Shown: positions 25,227 to 35,355, counted from the stretch's first letter. The stretch: 64,000 nt of DNA from Burkholderia sp. GAS332 (GCA_900142905.1 FSRV01000001.1:4340001-4404000); one strand, 5' to 3'. Numbers and translations: made by a program. Notes: generated from the letters alone by a model not told the origin.

Positions 25227-26909
25227 CTAAACCAGCCCGACCACGAGCGGTCCGAGCAACGTCAACGCGACATTCGCAATCGCATAGGTGATCGCGAACG
25301 GCACGGTCGGCACAGCGCTTTCGGCCTTGTCGAGCACACCGCCGAACGCCGGGTTGGCGCTGCGCGAACCCGACAGCGCACCGGCCAGAATCGCCGCGTT
25401 CTTGTAGCCCAGCACGTAGCGGCCGAACAGCATGGTCAGGAGCAGGGGGAACAAGGTGACGAACACGCCGAGCAGGAAGATCGTCATGCCGCTCTGCTTG
25501 ACTGTCACGACCGCCTGCAAGCCGGAGTTCAAGCCGACCACCGCAACGAACGCCGCGAGACCAAAGTCCTTCAGCAACTGCGAAGCCGCCGCCGGCATCG
25601 CGCCGTACATCGGATGTTTGCCGCGCATCCAGCCGAACAGCAAACCGGCCAGCAGACAGCCACCACCCGAACCGAGTGTGAGCGGAATGCCGCCCACGTT
25701 GAGGACGATCAGGCCGATCAGCAGACCGAGCACGAGGCCGACGCCCATATAGATGAAGTCTGTCTTGTTGCTGTACGGCAGCTCGTAGCCGGCTGCATCG
25801 ACGGCGCGCTTGGTGTCCTTCGGCGAACCGTAGAAGGTGATGACGTCGCCGTGCTCGAGCTTGGTTTCGGGCAGAATCGGCAGCGGCTGGCCGGCACGCG
25901 AGGCGCTCTGGATGAAGACGCCGTGGCGCATGTCGCGATCCACGACTTCGCGTGCGGCGGCGATCGTCGTGTGGTTCATGCCTTTGCGTGTGAACACGCC
26001 TTCGCGCGATTGCATGACGACGCCGACGTCCTCGACGGTGGCAACCTCGCCTCCGCTCGCGCCAAATTCGACCACAGCCTCGCGGCGGCCGACCACCAGC
26101 ACCACGTCATCGGGTTTCAACACCAGATCGGGCGTCGGGTCGAGTTGCTGGCCGTCACGCTTGATCTTCTCGATCGTCAACATATCCTGATGCTGGGTCT
26201 CGACTGCCTTGACCGTTTTCCCGGCGCTGACATCGATCTTGTACGCACGCCCCACCAGTTCAGGCAACGCACGAATTTGCCCCGCACCGAGTGACGACGC
26301 ACCTGCAGACAGTTCCTTCTCCGCTTCGATCGACGCCTCTCGCAACCCTTGCCCCATGAACTTCGGCAGGATGTTCACGCACACGATGATCGCGCCGAGC
26401 GAGCCGAACACGTAGGTCACCGCGTAGGCAATCGCCACGTCGGACTGCAGCGACTTGACCTGATCGGCGGGCAGACCGAGACGCGCGATGGCGTCGCCGG
26501 CCGTGCCGATGATCGCCGACTGCGTCAGCGCGCCACCCGCAAGACCCGCGGCGAGACCCTTGTTCAGATGGAACAGCTTCGCGCAGACCACCACGGTGAC
26601 CAGTGCGGAGACGGCGAGAAAGATCGCCATCGCGATCTCACGCAGCGTCTTGCGGTTCAGCGAGTTGAAGAAACCCGGTCCGGAGTCGTAGCCGACGGCG
26701 TAAATGAACACGGCGAACATCACCGATTTCACGCCGTTGTCGATCGTCACACCTGCCTGACTGATCACGACCGCGGCGAGCAAGGAACCGCCTACGCCGC
26801 CTAACTGGAATTTGCCGAAGTTGATCTGCCCGATGAAGTAGCCGACTGCGAGTGACAAAAACAGCGCAATCTCGGGTGATTTCTGAAAAATGTGATGTAG
26901 CCAGTCCAT
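25227..26909 (-). CDS. aspT: Aspartate:alanine exchanger family transporter (copy 1)
   Basis: A 560-residue AspT-family protein. Two blocks of membrane helices (about residues 10-190 and 380-560) flank a cytoplasmic region with two TrkA-C-like (RCK-C) domains (about 210-370). Each membrane block ends with a family motif, seen here as GALTQSAIIGTAGDA and GALSGSRSANPAFGG. AspT exchanges L-aspartate for L-alanine electrogenically. Together with AspD it can build a proton-motive force and resist acid. A 103-base gap separates it from aspD, and 120 bases separate it from its paralogue. Confidence 0.92.
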   Translation of the reverse strand: MDWLHHIFQKSPEIALFLSLAVGYFIGQINFGKFQLGGVGGSLLAAVVISQAGVTIDNGVKSVMFAVFIYAVGYDSGPGFFNSLNRKTLREIAMAIFLAVSALVTVVVCAKLFHLNKGLAAGLAGGALTQSAIIGTAGDAIARLGLPADQVKSLQSDVAIAYAVTYVFGSLGAIIVCVNILPKFMGQGLREASIEAEKELSAGASSLGAGQIRALPELVGRAYKIDVSAGKTVKAVETQHQDMLTIEKIKRDGQQLDPTPDLVLKPDDVVLVVGRREAVVEFGASGGEVATVEDVGVVMQSREGVFTRKGMNHTTIAAAREVVDRDMRHGVFIQSASRAGQPLPILPETKLEHGDVITFYGSPKDTKRAVDAAGYELPYSNKTDFIYMGVGLVLGLLIGLIVLNVGGIPLTLGSGGGCLLAGLLFGWMRGKHPMYGAMPAAASQLLKDFGLAAFVAVVGLNSGLQAVVTVKQSGMTIFLLGVFVTLFPLLLTMLFGRYVLGYKNAAILAGALSGSRSANPAFGGVLDKAESAVPTVPFAITYAIANVALTLLGPLVVGLV

Positions 26910-27029
26910 CGTGCCCTCGCTGGATAGTTTGCGATACTGAGTACTGGGTGCTGCATAGGCATACGGACCTCACAGCATCCGCATGCGGTCGACTGCGCGC
27001 CACACACCGCGCGCAGCCCATCTGCCCGC

Positions 27030-28712
27030 CTAGCCGAACTTCCCGGCGAGGCCGACCACGATTGGCCCCATCAACGGCAACAGAATGTTCGAGAGTGCAT
27101 AGGTGATCGTGTAGCCGATCACCGGCGTCGAATTGCCGGTCACGCCGACCAGCGCGCTGATCGCCGGCGTGCTGCATTGCTGACCGGCAATGGCGCCGAG
27201 CAGCATGGGCGTTTCGAGCTTGAGAAACACGCGGCCGATCCAGAGCGACAGCAAACCGGGCACGAGCACCATCAGGATGCCGGCGACGGGCAATGCCAAA
27301 CCGTATTCGCGCACCAGCTTGATGGCATCGGGTCCCGCCGACAGCCCGACGGCGGCAATAAAGGTGGCAAGGCCGAAGTCCTTGAGAATTTGCGCGGCAG
27401 CCGAAGGCAGCGAGCCGACTAAGGGATGGCACGAACGGATCCAGCCGAACAGCAGACCCGACAGCAGGCAGCCGCCGCCCGTGCCGAGCGCGACCGACAC
27501 GCCGCCGATGCGCCCGCCGAGATGGCCAATCGCCATGCCGACCAGGACGCCCAGGCCGAGATAGACGAAGTCGGTTTTCTGGGTCGCGGTGAGCACGTAG
27601 CCCAGATGCCGCGCGCCGCGCTCGACGTCGGTTTTCGCGCCCACCAGCGTCAGCACGTCGCCACGATTGAGCTCGGTGCCGGGCAGCGCGGGCACCGTGG
27701 TTTCGAGCCGCGTGACGGCTGCGATATAGACGCCGCGCCCTTCTTCCGGCTTCGCCCGTTCGCGCAGCTGCGCAATCGTCAGACCATGCGCCTCGCTGCT
27801 CGTCAGCACAACGTCGAGCTGCTCCGCCATGATCTGGCCAAAGCCGGCATCCGCCACTTCTTCGCCAAGGCTGGGCGCCGCGGCCACGATCGCTTCGCGG
27901 CGGCCGCCTACGAGAATCAGGTCGCCGGCCGCCAACCTCAGGTGCGGCTCGACCGTCACATCAGCTCCGCTGCGCCGAACCCGCTCGATGGTGAGATTGA
28001 AGCCGTACGTCTGTTCCAACGCCTGGATTGTCCCGACGGCCGCCGTGCCGACCCGGAACGCGCGGCCGACGAGCGCCGGCGCCGCGGCCCGCTGGCCCTC
28101 GCCGAAGGCACCGTCGCCGCCGAGTTTGTGCCACACGCGCTCGGCTTCTTCACGCAAATTGACGCGCAACAGCAGCGGCGCGAACTGGCTGGTGAACAGG
28201 ACGATGGTGATCAGGCCGAACAGGTAGCTCACGCTGTACGCGGTCACGATGTTGGCCTGCAAACGCAGCGTCTCGGCGTCGCTAAAGCCAAGCTTGGCAA
28301 TCGCCTCCGAAGCCGTGCCAATCACGGCTGACTCCGTCGCGGCGCCGGCCAGCAAGCCGGCCGCCGTGCCCGCGTCGAGCCGCATCACAACGACCGCGAT
28401 CATGATCAGCACCAGCACCGAGACGATCTCGACCACCGACAGCAAGCCATAGCGCCAGCCCCGGCCGATATTGGCAAAGAACTGCGGCCCACCGGTGAAG
28501 CCCAACGCGAAGATGAACAGCGCAAAGGCGATGTTCTTCAGATCGGGGGCAAGCCGCGCGCCCGTCTGACCCAGTACCAGGGCCACGATCAAGGTGCCGC
28601 AGACGCCCCCGAGCTGGATTGGCCCCACGCGAAACGAACCAATGAAGTATCCGATTGCAAGGCTTGCGAACAGCGCGATCTCCGGTTGAGATCTCAGCAA
28701 TTCACCGATCAT
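27030..28712 (-). CDS. Aspartate:alanine exchanger family transporter (copy 2)
   Basis: A second 560-residue AspT-family protein with the same layout: membrane helices, two RCK-C domains and further helices. It is clearly diverged from copy 1. GAATESAVIGTASEA replaces GALTQSAIIGTAGDA, and GAIAGQQCSTPAISA replaces GALSGSRSANPAFGG. Those segments face the transport path in this family, so substrate preference may differ (for example succinate or glutamate instead of aspartate). It is the promoter-proximal gene of the aspT-aspT-aspD group. Its ATG at 28712 opens directly into the first amphipathic helix. Confidence 0.9.
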   Translation of the reverse strand: MIGELLRSQPEIALFASLAIGYFIGSFRVGPIQLGGVCGTLIVALVLGQTGARLAPDLKNIAFALFIFALGFTGGPQFFANIGRGWRYGLLSVVEIVSVLVLIMIAVVVMRLDAGTAAGLLAGAATESAVIGTASEAIAKLGFSDAETLRLQANIVTAYSVSYLFGLITIVLFTSQFAPLLLRVNLREEAERVWHKLGGDGAFGEGQRAAAPALVGRAFRVGTAAVGTIQALEQTYGFNLTIERVRRSGADVTVEPHLRLAAGDLILVGGRREAIVAAAPSLGEEVADAGFGQIMAEQLDVVLTSSEAHGLTIAQLRERAKPEEGRGVYIAAVTRLETTVPALPGTELNRGDVLTLVGAKTDVERGARHLGYVLTATQKTDFVYLGLGVLVGMAIGHLGGRIGGVSVALGTGGGCLLSGLLFGWIRSCHPLVGSLPSAAAQILKDFGLATFIAAVGLSAGPDAIKLVREYGLALPVAGILMVLVPGLLSLWIGRVFLKLETPMLLGAIAGQQCSTPAISALVGVTGNSTPVIGYTITYALSNILLPLMGPIVVGLAGKFG

Positions 28713-29255
28713 ATTGGCTCGCCGATTGACGGTTTATTAGCAGAAAGTTGAAGAACTCTTTCTGGATTTTGAAGCGAATTCGATCCGAGCTGCCATAACT
28801 CTGGAATGACGCATCCGGCATAACCGGATTCCATTGAATGGAAACTTTATGGCAATGGCATGACGCGCTTGGCGTCAAAAAAGACATGCCGCAATGCAGC
28901 GAAGATAGTGAAATACTTTTCAGCAAGCTCGACAGTCACACATTCCTCGCGAAGTTGTCTAATGCGTCGAAAAAGACAAGCCCTGCTGATGGCCCGTTCT
29001 CAGCACGATATGTTCATGCATTTTTGAGACTTCTTTTTTAATAAATATTGTAGTTCGGCAGCGCTGTCAATATGATTTTCAATTGCAGCCGCTTTCGCTT
29101 CGCAGAAGATGATCTTTAGCAAAGGTTGAAATGGTTTTCGGACCGCGTATCACAAGCGGCGATCATTACCATTAAGGGCCGATATACTGCCCTGCCCGCG
29201 TGCCGCGCCGTGAGCCGACATTCAGCGCGCCGGCACGCTTCCTTCGGAGCCATTC
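28713..29255. other. AT-rich divergent intergenic region
   Basis: 543 bases between the aspT group and the D-lactate dehydrogenase gene, visibly less GC-rich than coding DNA. A 67-codon open frame (28838-29041) has no ribosome-binding site or family resemblance and is not called. The stretch CTTCTTTTTTAATAAATATTG (29029 on) could include a promoter -10 or UP element. Otherwise I see nothing definite. Confidence 0.5.
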
Positions 29256-30254
29256 ATGCGCATGATCCTGTTCAGCAGCCGCCCATACGACAGCAACACG
29301 TTCGCCGAGGCCAACGGTACGCATCGCTATGAACTGCACTTCCAGGAATCGCACCTCGATGTCGAAACCGCGGTCCTCGCCCAGGGCTATGACGTGGTCT
29401 GCCCATTCGTCAACGACAACGTCGACGCCGCCGTCCTGGAACGCCTCCATGCCGGCGGCACGCGCATGATCGCGCTGCGCTCAGCGGGCTTCAATCACGT
29501 CGACCTGGCCGCAGCCGAACGTCTCGGCATGACGGTTGCACGGGTGCCGGCCTACTCGCCGTACGCGGTTGCCGAACATGCCGTCGGTCTGATTCTGGCG
29601 CTGAACCGGCGCTTGCCGCGCGCGGTCGCACGCACACGTGAAGGCGATTTCTCGCTACATGGGCTGCTCGGCTTCGACCTGCACGGCAAGACGGTGGGCG
29701 TGATCGGCACCGGCATGATCGGCCGCGTATTCGGCCGCATCATGGCGGGTTTCGGCATGCAGGTGCTCGCCTATGATCCCGGCACGCCGGCCGACGACCT
29801 GCTCGCGCTCGGCGCGCGCTACGTGCCGCTCGACACGCTGCTGGCGGAAAGCGACGTCGTCAGCCTGCATTGTCCGCTGGTGCCCGACACCTACCATCTG
29901 ATCGACGGGCCCGCGCTCGCGAAGATGAAGCGGGGCGCGATGCTGATCAATACCGGGCGTGGCGGCCTTGTCGAAAGCAATGCGCTGATCGGCGCGTTGA
30001 AGGACGGCCAGCTCGGCCATCTCGGGCTCGACGTGTACGAGGAAGAAGGCGGCCTCTTTTTCGAGGACCACTCGAATCTGCCGTTGCAGGACGACGTGCT
30101 GGCACGCCTGTTGATGTTCCCGAACGTGATCGTCACCGCGCACCAGGCCTTCTTCACGCGCGAGGCGATGAACGAGATCGCGCAGACCACGCTCGATAAC
30201 GTCGCGGCATGGCAGGCCGGCACGCCGCGCAATGTCGTGCAGGCGCGAAGTTAG
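29256..30254 (+). CDS. ldhA: D-lactate dehydrogenase / 2-hydroxyacid dehydrogenase
   Basis: A 332-residue NAD-dependent D-2-hydroxyacid dehydrogenase. The N-terminal segment [16 protein letters not shown] and [19 protein letters not shown] are typical of fermentative LdhA. The Rossmann loop is [15 protein letters not shown] with an acidic residue at YDPG. The catalytic set is visible as [22 protein letters not shown] and VTAHQAFFT with the active-site histidine. It would interconvert pyruvate and D-lactate. It stands alone, with its stop overlapping by four bases that of the convergent gene at 30251. Confidence 0.93.
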   Translation: MRMILFSSRPYDSNTFAEANGTHRYELHFQESHLDVETAVLAQGYDVVCPFVNDNVDAAVLERLHAGGTRMIALRSAGFNHVDLAAAERLGMTVARVPAYSPYAVAEHAVGLILALNRRLPRAVARTREGDFSLHGLLGFDLHGKTVGVIGTGMIGRVFGRIMAGFGMQVLAYDPGTPADDLLALGARYVPLDTLLAESDVVSLHCPLVPDTYHLIDGPALAKMKRGAMLINTGRGGLVESNALIGALKDGQLGHLGLDVYEEEGGLFFEDHSNLPLQDDVLARLLMFPNVIVTAHQAFFTREAMNEIAQTTLDNVAAWQAGTPRNVVQARS

Positions 30255-30874
30255 GGGTTGCCGCCGCCATCCAATGTGATCGGGCGGATCGCCGTGCGAG
30301 CGTCGTCCGCTGCACCGCACATCTCGCGCAGCAAGGCCGCCTCGCGCTCGTGGACTTCCACCGGAAACCAGCGCGCGCCCGCGTCGGCCAGATAACGCGC
30401 GCGATGCTGGCCATTGCGAAACGCCACCACGCCCTCGCGCTCGAGACCGACCCAACCCAGCAGACCCGGCGCGCGACGCGTCGAGATCGTCACATACGGC
30501 ATCTGTGGAATGCGCGGATTGCCCGGATCGAGAAATTCGCGGATGCCGCGCACCTTGCCCGCATGCCATTCGGCGACCGGCTTCAACACATAATCCGTGT
30601 TGTCGCGATCCGCGCATTCCAGCAGCTTGCGCGCATCGACCATGACCACTTGATGGCGCGTGCCGTCAGTCACGAAGACGCGCTTCAGGCGCACATGGTC
30701 GTACCATGGATGGTCATGCTCATACAGAGGCACGTTCCAGACCGTCTCGGCAGAGGCCGGCGTGGCTGCGGACGATGAATTGGACAAGGGCAAAGGCAGG
30801 CTCGATGAGTTAGTCAAAAAACGCCAGCGCGTCAAAAGAGCGCTAACGCTACGAGCCGATTGTGAAAGATGCAT
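30251..30874 (-). CDS. Plasmid fertility inhibition factor-like protein
   Basis: A 207-residue soluble protein, convergent with ldhA. The recognisable part is the C-terminal half: [29 protein letters not shown], then [23 protein letters not shown], a ParB/sulfiredoxin-like loop. I associate this pattern with the plasmid fertility inhibition factor (FiwA-like) family found on chromosomes of Burkholderiales. FiwA of RP4 interferes with conjugative transfer of other plasmids. The first ~45 residues are low-complexity Ser/Leu-rich and may not be translated. The start is uncertain, and no ribosome-binding site is evident. Confidence 0.6.
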   Translation of the reverse strand: MHLSQSARSVSALLTRWRFLTNSSSLPLPLSNSSSAATPASAETVWNVPLYEHDHPWYDHVRLKRVFVTDGTRHQVVMVDARKLLECADRDNTDYVLKPVAEWHAGKVRGIREFLDPGNPRIPQMPYVTISTRRAPGLLGWVGLEREGVVAFRNGQHRARYLADAGARWFPVEVHEREAALLREMCGAADDARTAIRPITLDGGGNP

Positions 30875-30950
30875 GACAACCAACGGTATTAATCACACGG
30901 CATGAAGACCCGGCATGAGCGACCGGACACGAACCTCTACGGACACGACG

Positions 30951-31775
30951 ATGATAACCCCGCATTATTTGAATGAACACGTGCGCATCGAAGCCAACGA
31001 GGACACCCGCGTCGCCACCATCGTGCTCGACCGGCCCATGCGCCGGAATGCCGTCGACCGTCCTACCGCGGAAGCGCTCAGCGCCGCCTTCCGCCGCTTC
31101 GAAGCGGAGCCGGCATGGCGCGCGGCCGTGCTGTTCGGCGCGGGTGGCACCTTCTGCGCCGGCGCGGATCTCAGCGCGCTCGCCGACGAGACCCGCCGCA
31201 ATGAACTGCACGCCGACGGCAGCGGTCCCGGTCCGATGGGACCGACGCGCATGAGCTTCAGCAAACCGGTGATCGCCGCGATTACCGGCTATGCGGTCGC
31301 GGGCGGCCTCGAACTGGCCGCGATGTGCGATCTGCGCGTGGTCGAAGAAGATGCCGTGCTCGGCGTGTTCTGCCGGCGTGTCGGAATTCCGCTAATCGAT
31401 GGCGGCACGATCCGTTTGCCGCGACTGATCGGGCTGTCGCGGGCGCTCGATCTGATTCTGACCGGCCGCGCGGTGGACGCGCAGGAAGCGCTCGGCTTCG
31501 GTCTCGCCAACCGCGTCGTACGCAAGGGCGAAGCACGCGCGGCGGCGGAGCAGTTGGCGGCTGAACTGGCGGCCTTTCCGCAGGCAGCGCTGCTGGCGGA
31601 TCGCCGCTCTGCATTGGAAAACAGCACGCTCGAGGATCTCGCCCTGGCGCTGCGACGCGAAGGCGCCGGCGGCTATCAGGCGGTATTCAACGAGGGCGTG
31701 ACCGGCGCCGCACGTTTCGCCGAAGGCGCCGGCCGTCACGGCAACACCTTCAAGTCAGACGACAGTACGCCATAA
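30951..31775 (+). CDS. Enoyl-CoA hydratase/isomerase (crotonase family)
   Basis: A 274-residue crotonase-fold protein. The first oxyanion-hole segment is GAGGTFCAGADLSAL, and the second is ITGYAVAGGLELAAMCDLRV. VFCRRVGIPLIDGGTIRLPRLIG follows, where the glycine-rich turn carries Asp rather than the glutamate pair of classical hydratases. Such proteins may act as isomerases or on unusual acyl-CoAs. The ATG at 30951 is preferred to one at 30915 because similarity begins at ITPHYLNEHVRIE. No fatty-acid genes are adjacent. Confidence 0.88.
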   Translation: MITPHYLNEHVRIEANEDTRVATIVLDRPMRRNAVDRPTAEALSAAFRRFEAEPAWRAAVLFGAGGTFCAGADLSALADETRRNELHADGSGPGPMGPTRMSFSKPVIAAITGYAVAGGLELAAMCDLRVVEEDAVLGVFCRRVGIPLIDGGTIRLPRLIGLSRALDLILTGRAVDAQEALGFGLANRVVRKGEARAAAEQLAAELAAFPQAALLADRRSALENSTLEDLALALRREGAGGYQAVFNEGVTGAARFAEGAGRHGNTFKSDDSTP

Positions 31776-31998
31776 AACAGCGCCATTGCGCAGGCGATTA
31801 CACGTCGAAGCGCGCCAACGCGTGCTCCAAGTCGGCTTTCAGCAAAAAACAACAGCCGGCTTGACGCCCAGCAAGGGTGTTTTGACTTAGGTAGAATCCC
31901 CTACTGTTTTCCCCTCGCATGGCGCATGCGTTCTCGTCCCGAAAAATGCGCGCCTGCCGCACGACGCTTCCCGTCGTGCCGATTCACGCTCCGTCACC

Positions 31999-33165
31999 AT
32001 GCCTTTACCCCTGCTCGCCCTTGCCGTTGCCGCCTTTGGAATCGGTACCACTGAATTTGTGATCATGGGGCTGTTGCCCGATGTCGCGCGCGATCTGTCC
32101 GTGTCGATTCCGGCAGCTGGCATGCTGGTCTCGGCGTATGCGCTCGGTGTCACCATCGGCGCGCCGATCGTCGCGATCGCCGTGGCCAACATGCCGCGCA
32201 AGAAGGCCTTGATGAGCCTGATCGGCGTCTTCATCGTCGGCAATCTGCTGTGCGCGATCGCGCCCGGCTACGCGGTGCTGATGGCCGCGCGCATCGTCAC
32301 GGCGTTTTGCCATGGCGCGTTCTTCGGTATCGGTTCGGTGGTCGCTGCCGGTCTGGTCGCGCCGAACCGTCGCGCGCAGGCCATCGCGCTGATGTTCACG
32401 GGCTTGACGCTCGCCAACGTGCTCGGCGTGCCGCTCGGCACAGCGCTCGGCCAGGCAGTGGGCTGGCGGGCGACCTTCTGGGCGGTCACGGGCATCGGCA
32501 TTCTCGCTGCGGGCGCACTCGCGGTATGCCTGCCGGCGAAGATCGAAATGCAAAAGGCCAGCCTCGTCCGCGAATTCAGCGTGCTGAAGAACCCGCAAGT
32601 GCTGATGGTGCTCGGCATCAGCGTGCTCGCGTCGGCCAGCCTGTTTTCCACCTTCACCTACATCACGCCGATTCTCGAAGACGTGAGCGGTTTCACGCCG
32701 CATGCGGTCACGTTCGTGCTGTTGCTGTTCGGCCTCGGCTTAACGGTAGGCAGCACGCTCGGCGGCAAGCTCGCGGACTGGCGGCTGATGCCCTCGCTGG
32801 TTGCGTTCCTGCTCGCGATCGTCGTGATTCTGACCATTTTCGCCGGCACGATGCACGCGGAGATCCCCGCGATGATCACGATCTTCGTATGGGGCATTCT
32901 GGCCTTCGCGATCGTGCCGCCGCTGCAAATGCTGATCGTCGACCGCGCGAGCCATGCGCCGAATCTGGCCTCAACGCTAAATCAAGGCGCGTTCAACCTC
33001 GGCAATGCAACGGGCGCGTGGCTCGGCGGTATGGCGATCGGCGCGGGCGCGCCGCTCACCACACTGCCGTGGGTCGGTGTGGCGACCTCGATCGGTGCGC
33101 TGGCACTGACGCTGTGGTCGGTGTCGATCGAGCGGCGCGCGCAACGGATGGCGGTGGCCGGGTAG
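31999..33165 (+). CDS. MFS transporter, DHA1 family (AraJ/YdhP-like)
   Basis: A 388-residue, 12-helix drug:H+ antiporter-type permease. TM1 contains GIGTTEFVIMGLLPDVA, the signature of the AraJ/YdhP/PbuE subgroup. The TM4-5 region shows AFCHGAFFGIGSVVAAGLV and a motif-C-like GLTLANVLGVPLGTALGQ. These exporters handle arabinose-like sugars, purines or drugs. It is monocistronic or loosely linked to the next MFS gene (85-base gap). The 223 bases upstream hold no gene. Confidence 0.88.
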   Translation: MPLPLLALAVAAFGIGTTEFVIMGLLPDVARDLSVSIPAAGMLVSAYALGVTIGAPIVAIAVANMPRKKALMSLIGVFIVGNLLCAIAPGYAVLMAARIVTAFCHGAFFGIGSVVAAGLVAPNRRAQAIALMFTGLTLANVLGVPLGTALGQAVGWRATFWAVTGIGILAAGALAVCLPAKIEMQKASLVREFSVLKNPQVLMVLGISVLASASLFSTFTYITPILEDVSGFTPHAVTFVLLLFGLGLTVGSTLGGKLADWRLMPSLVAFLLAIVVILTIFAGTMHAEIPAMITIFVWGILAFAIVPPLQMLIVDRASHAPNLASTLNQGAFNLGNATGAWLGGMAIGAGAPLTTLPWVGVATSIGALALTLWSVSIERRAQRMAVAG

Positions 33166-33250
33166 TCCCTTTTCGTGCTTATGCCCGCTGATTGAAGCTG
33201 CGACCGAATGGCCGGTCGCTTCGGGTGAGACCGTAGTAGCATCTCGCCCG

Positions 33251-34414
33251 ATGAAAGTCATCCTCACACGCGATTTCCTCGCGCTCATTCTCAGCGTCGC
33301 CGTAGTCGGACTCGGCAGCGGCGCCACGCTTCCGCTCACGGCCCTCGCGCTCACGCAAGCGGGCTACGGTACGGACGTGGTCGGCCTGCTGACCGCCGCG
33401 CAGGCGGGCGGCGGCCTTATCGTCGTGCCGGTGGCAGCCTGGATCGCGGCGCGCTTCGGCGGCCGCCAGGTGATCGTCGGCGCGGTGCTGGTGGTCGCGC
33501 TGGCAACCGCGCTGATGCAACTCACCTCAAACCTTTGGATATGGGCGGTGCTGCGCGTGCTGTGCGGCGCTGCGCTGATGCTGCTCTTCACGATCGGCGA
33601 GGCATGGGTCAACCAGCTCGCCGACGACGCCACGCGCGGTCGTGTCGTCGCGATCTACGCGACCAACTTCACGCTATTCCAGATGGCCGGGCCGGTGCTG
33701 GTGAGCCAGATCGACGATTTAGTGCACTGGCGCTTTCTGATTTGCGGCGCGATCTTCCTGTTGGCTTTGCCGACGCTCGCCAGTATCCGCAAGACGTCGC
33801 ACGCGTCGGAGGATGAACACGCGGCGCACGGCAGTTGGCGCCATGTGTTGCCGCAGATGCCGGCGCTCGTGATCGGTACGGGCTTTTTCGCGTTGTTCGA
33901 TACGATTGCGCTGTCGCTGCTGCCGCTCTTCGCCATGGCGCACGGTATTACTAGCGAGGTGGCGGTCCTGTTCGCGTCGGCTCTGCTGCTCGGCGATACG
34001 ACCATGCAGTTTCCAATTGGCTGGCTCGCCGATCGGCTCGGCCGCGAACGCGTGCATATCGGCTGCGGCGTGATCGTCGTGGTGCTGCTGCCGTTTCTGC
34101 CCTGGGCGATTGCATCGCCGTGGCTGTGCTGGCCGCTGCTCTATGTGCTCGGCGCGACGGCTGGGGCGATCTATACGCTGTCGCTGGTCGCCTGCGGCGA
34201 GCGGTTTCGCGGTGTCGCGCTGGTGTCGGCCAGTTCGCTGGTGGGGGCGTCGTGGAGCGCAGCCAGTTTTGGTGGGCCGGTGGTGGCTGGGGCGTTGATG
34301 AAGGGGGTCGGCAACGATGCGATGGTCGGCGTGCTGCTCGCCGGGGCAGTGGCATTTCTGGCGGCGGCCGGGTGGGAGCGGCGACGGAGCCTCGCGCGGG
34401 GAATGGTTAGATAG
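33251..34414 (+). CDS. MFS transporter, YcaD-like
   Basis: A 387-residue permease with 12 hydrophobic helices. The N-terminal half includes GTDVVGLLTAAQAGGGLIVVP and WIAARFGGRQVIVGA. The segment LLFTIGEAWVNQLADDATRGRVVAIYA is characteristic of the YcaD-like group, whose substrate is unknown. It follows another MFS gene on the same strand but belongs to a different subfamily. The C-terminus is short and basic (ERRRSLARGMVR). Confidence 0.87.
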   Translation: MKVILTRDFLALILSVAVVGLGSGATLPLTALALTQAGYGTDVVGLLTAAQAGGGLIVVPVAAWIAARFGGRQVIVGAVLVVALATALMQLTSNLWIWAVLRVLCGAALMLLFTIGEAWVNQLADDATRGRVVAIYATNFTLFQMAGPVLVSQIDDLVHWRFLICGAIFLLALPTLASIRKTSHASEDEHAAHGSWRHVLPQMPALVIGTGFFALFDTIALSLLPLFAMAHGITSEVAVLFASALLLGDTTMQFPIGWLADRLGRERVHIGCGVIVVVLLPFLPWAIASPWLCWPLLYVLGATAGAIYTLSLVACGERFRGVALVSASSLVGASWSAASFGGPVVAGALMKGVGNDAMVGVLLAGAVAFLAAAGWERRRSLARGMVR

Positions 34415-34530
34415 GCGGCGAACAGCGGCACCTCTGCCCCGTTGACCGGGACCTCAACGCCCAATCATTTTGGGAAATTTCTCACAACAAAATCGCCGCA
34501 GATTCAGGCACACTCATCCATACGTATTCC

Positions 34531-34540
34531 TATATAAATT
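34531..34540 (+). promoter_or_regulatory. Possible -10 element for the amino-acid/AlaX operon
   Basis: TATATAAATT stands out in the AT-rich 135-base gap before 34549. It lies so close to the ATG that, if it is the -10 box, the transcript would be almost leaderless. No convincing -35 box and only a weak purine run (AAGAAAG) precede the start codon. Confidence 0.35.
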
Positions 34541-34548
34541 AAGAAAGT

Positions 34549-35355
34549 ATGAGAGATGTCTTAGTTTCAGCTGGAGATTCTGAAGCGCTGCGGCCCATTC
34601 GTCTTGCTTCGCAGGGAACCGGAGAAGTATCGGTCGCAGACGATCGGGCGTGCCATGCAACCTCGGAATCGTACCAAGCCGTAGCCACGCTGCTGCGGGC
34701 CGCTTTGATGGAGTGCACGCCGCCCAAGCTGACCAGGGCGATTCTGGCGCATCCCTGCTTTACCCACGCATGCCATGTCGCGCACGAAGATCTGCATGCC
34801 TTCCTTTCCAAAGACCCTGCCCAGCGCGGCTCATGGCATGCCACGCTCGCAGGATCCACGTCATACAAAGCGACGCTGCATTACCGCCTCGCCCATGCGT
34901 TGCTGACGATCAACAGTCTCGACACATGCTCACGCCAGGAATTGGAAGCCTACGCCTCGCTCATCGGCAATCGCGGCAAGCTTCTGTCCGGTGCAGAAAT
35001 TCATCCCCGCAGCGAAATCGGCCGGCGATTCATTCTTGACCACGGCTGGGGCGTGGTCATCGGCGAGACCAGCGTGATCGGCGACGATTGCTACATGCTT
35101 GGCGGCGTCACGTTAGGGGCAGCGGGTATCGCCGGCAATTCGTCCGTGAAGCGCCATCCCACGCTGGGAGATCGCGTACAGATCGGCGCATTCGCGCGCA
35201 TTTTCGGCAACATTCATATCGGAAACGATGTCTTCATCGGCACCCATTGCTGTGTCACGTACAGCATTGCGTCAGGTTCAATAGTCACGCTTCGGTCAGA
35301 AACACAAGTCGTTCGTGATGGGGTGACCCCACACGCGTCAGACCGGACAGCCTAA
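34549..35355 (+). CDS. Serine O-acetyltransferase-like enzyme
   Basis: A 268-residue left-handed beta-helix acyltransferase resembling CysE. The helical N-terminal domain (about 40-140) includes SYKATLHYRLAHALL. The hexapeptide domain holds the catalytic pair Glu150 (AEIHPRSEIG) and His165 (FILDHGWGVVIGET), as in Bacillus-type CysE. RHPTLGDRVQIGAFARIFGNI follows. It would acetylate serine from acetyl-CoA to give O-acetylserine. It is the first gene of a four-gene operon with an AlaX-like protein, an MFS exporter and a CysK-like enzyme. The C-terminal tail differs from the GIPARV end of housekeeping CysE, which may alter feedback control. Confidence 0.87.
   Translation: MRDVLVSAGDSEALRPIRLASQGTGEVSVADDRACHATSESYQAVATLLRAALMECTPPKLTRAILAHPCFTHACHVAHEDLHAFLSKDPAQRGSWHATLAGSTSYKATLHYRLAHALLTINSLDTCSRQELEAYASLIGNRGKLLSGAEIHPRSEIGRRFILDHGWGVVIGETSVIGDDCYMLGGVTLGAAGIAGNSSVKRHPTLGDRVQIGAFARIFGNIHIGNDVFIGTHCCVTYSIASGSIVTLRSETQVVRDGVTPHASDRTA

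Noticed and set aside
28838..29041. 67-codon open frame upstream of ldhA
   Set aside because: No ribosome-binding site, no recognisable motif, and AT-rich promoter-like surroundings.
34549..35355. Loss of the catalytic Asp in the serine acetyltransferase
   Set aside because: The position is Glu150 (EIHP), which is also usual in Bacillus-type CysE, so it is not an inactivating change.
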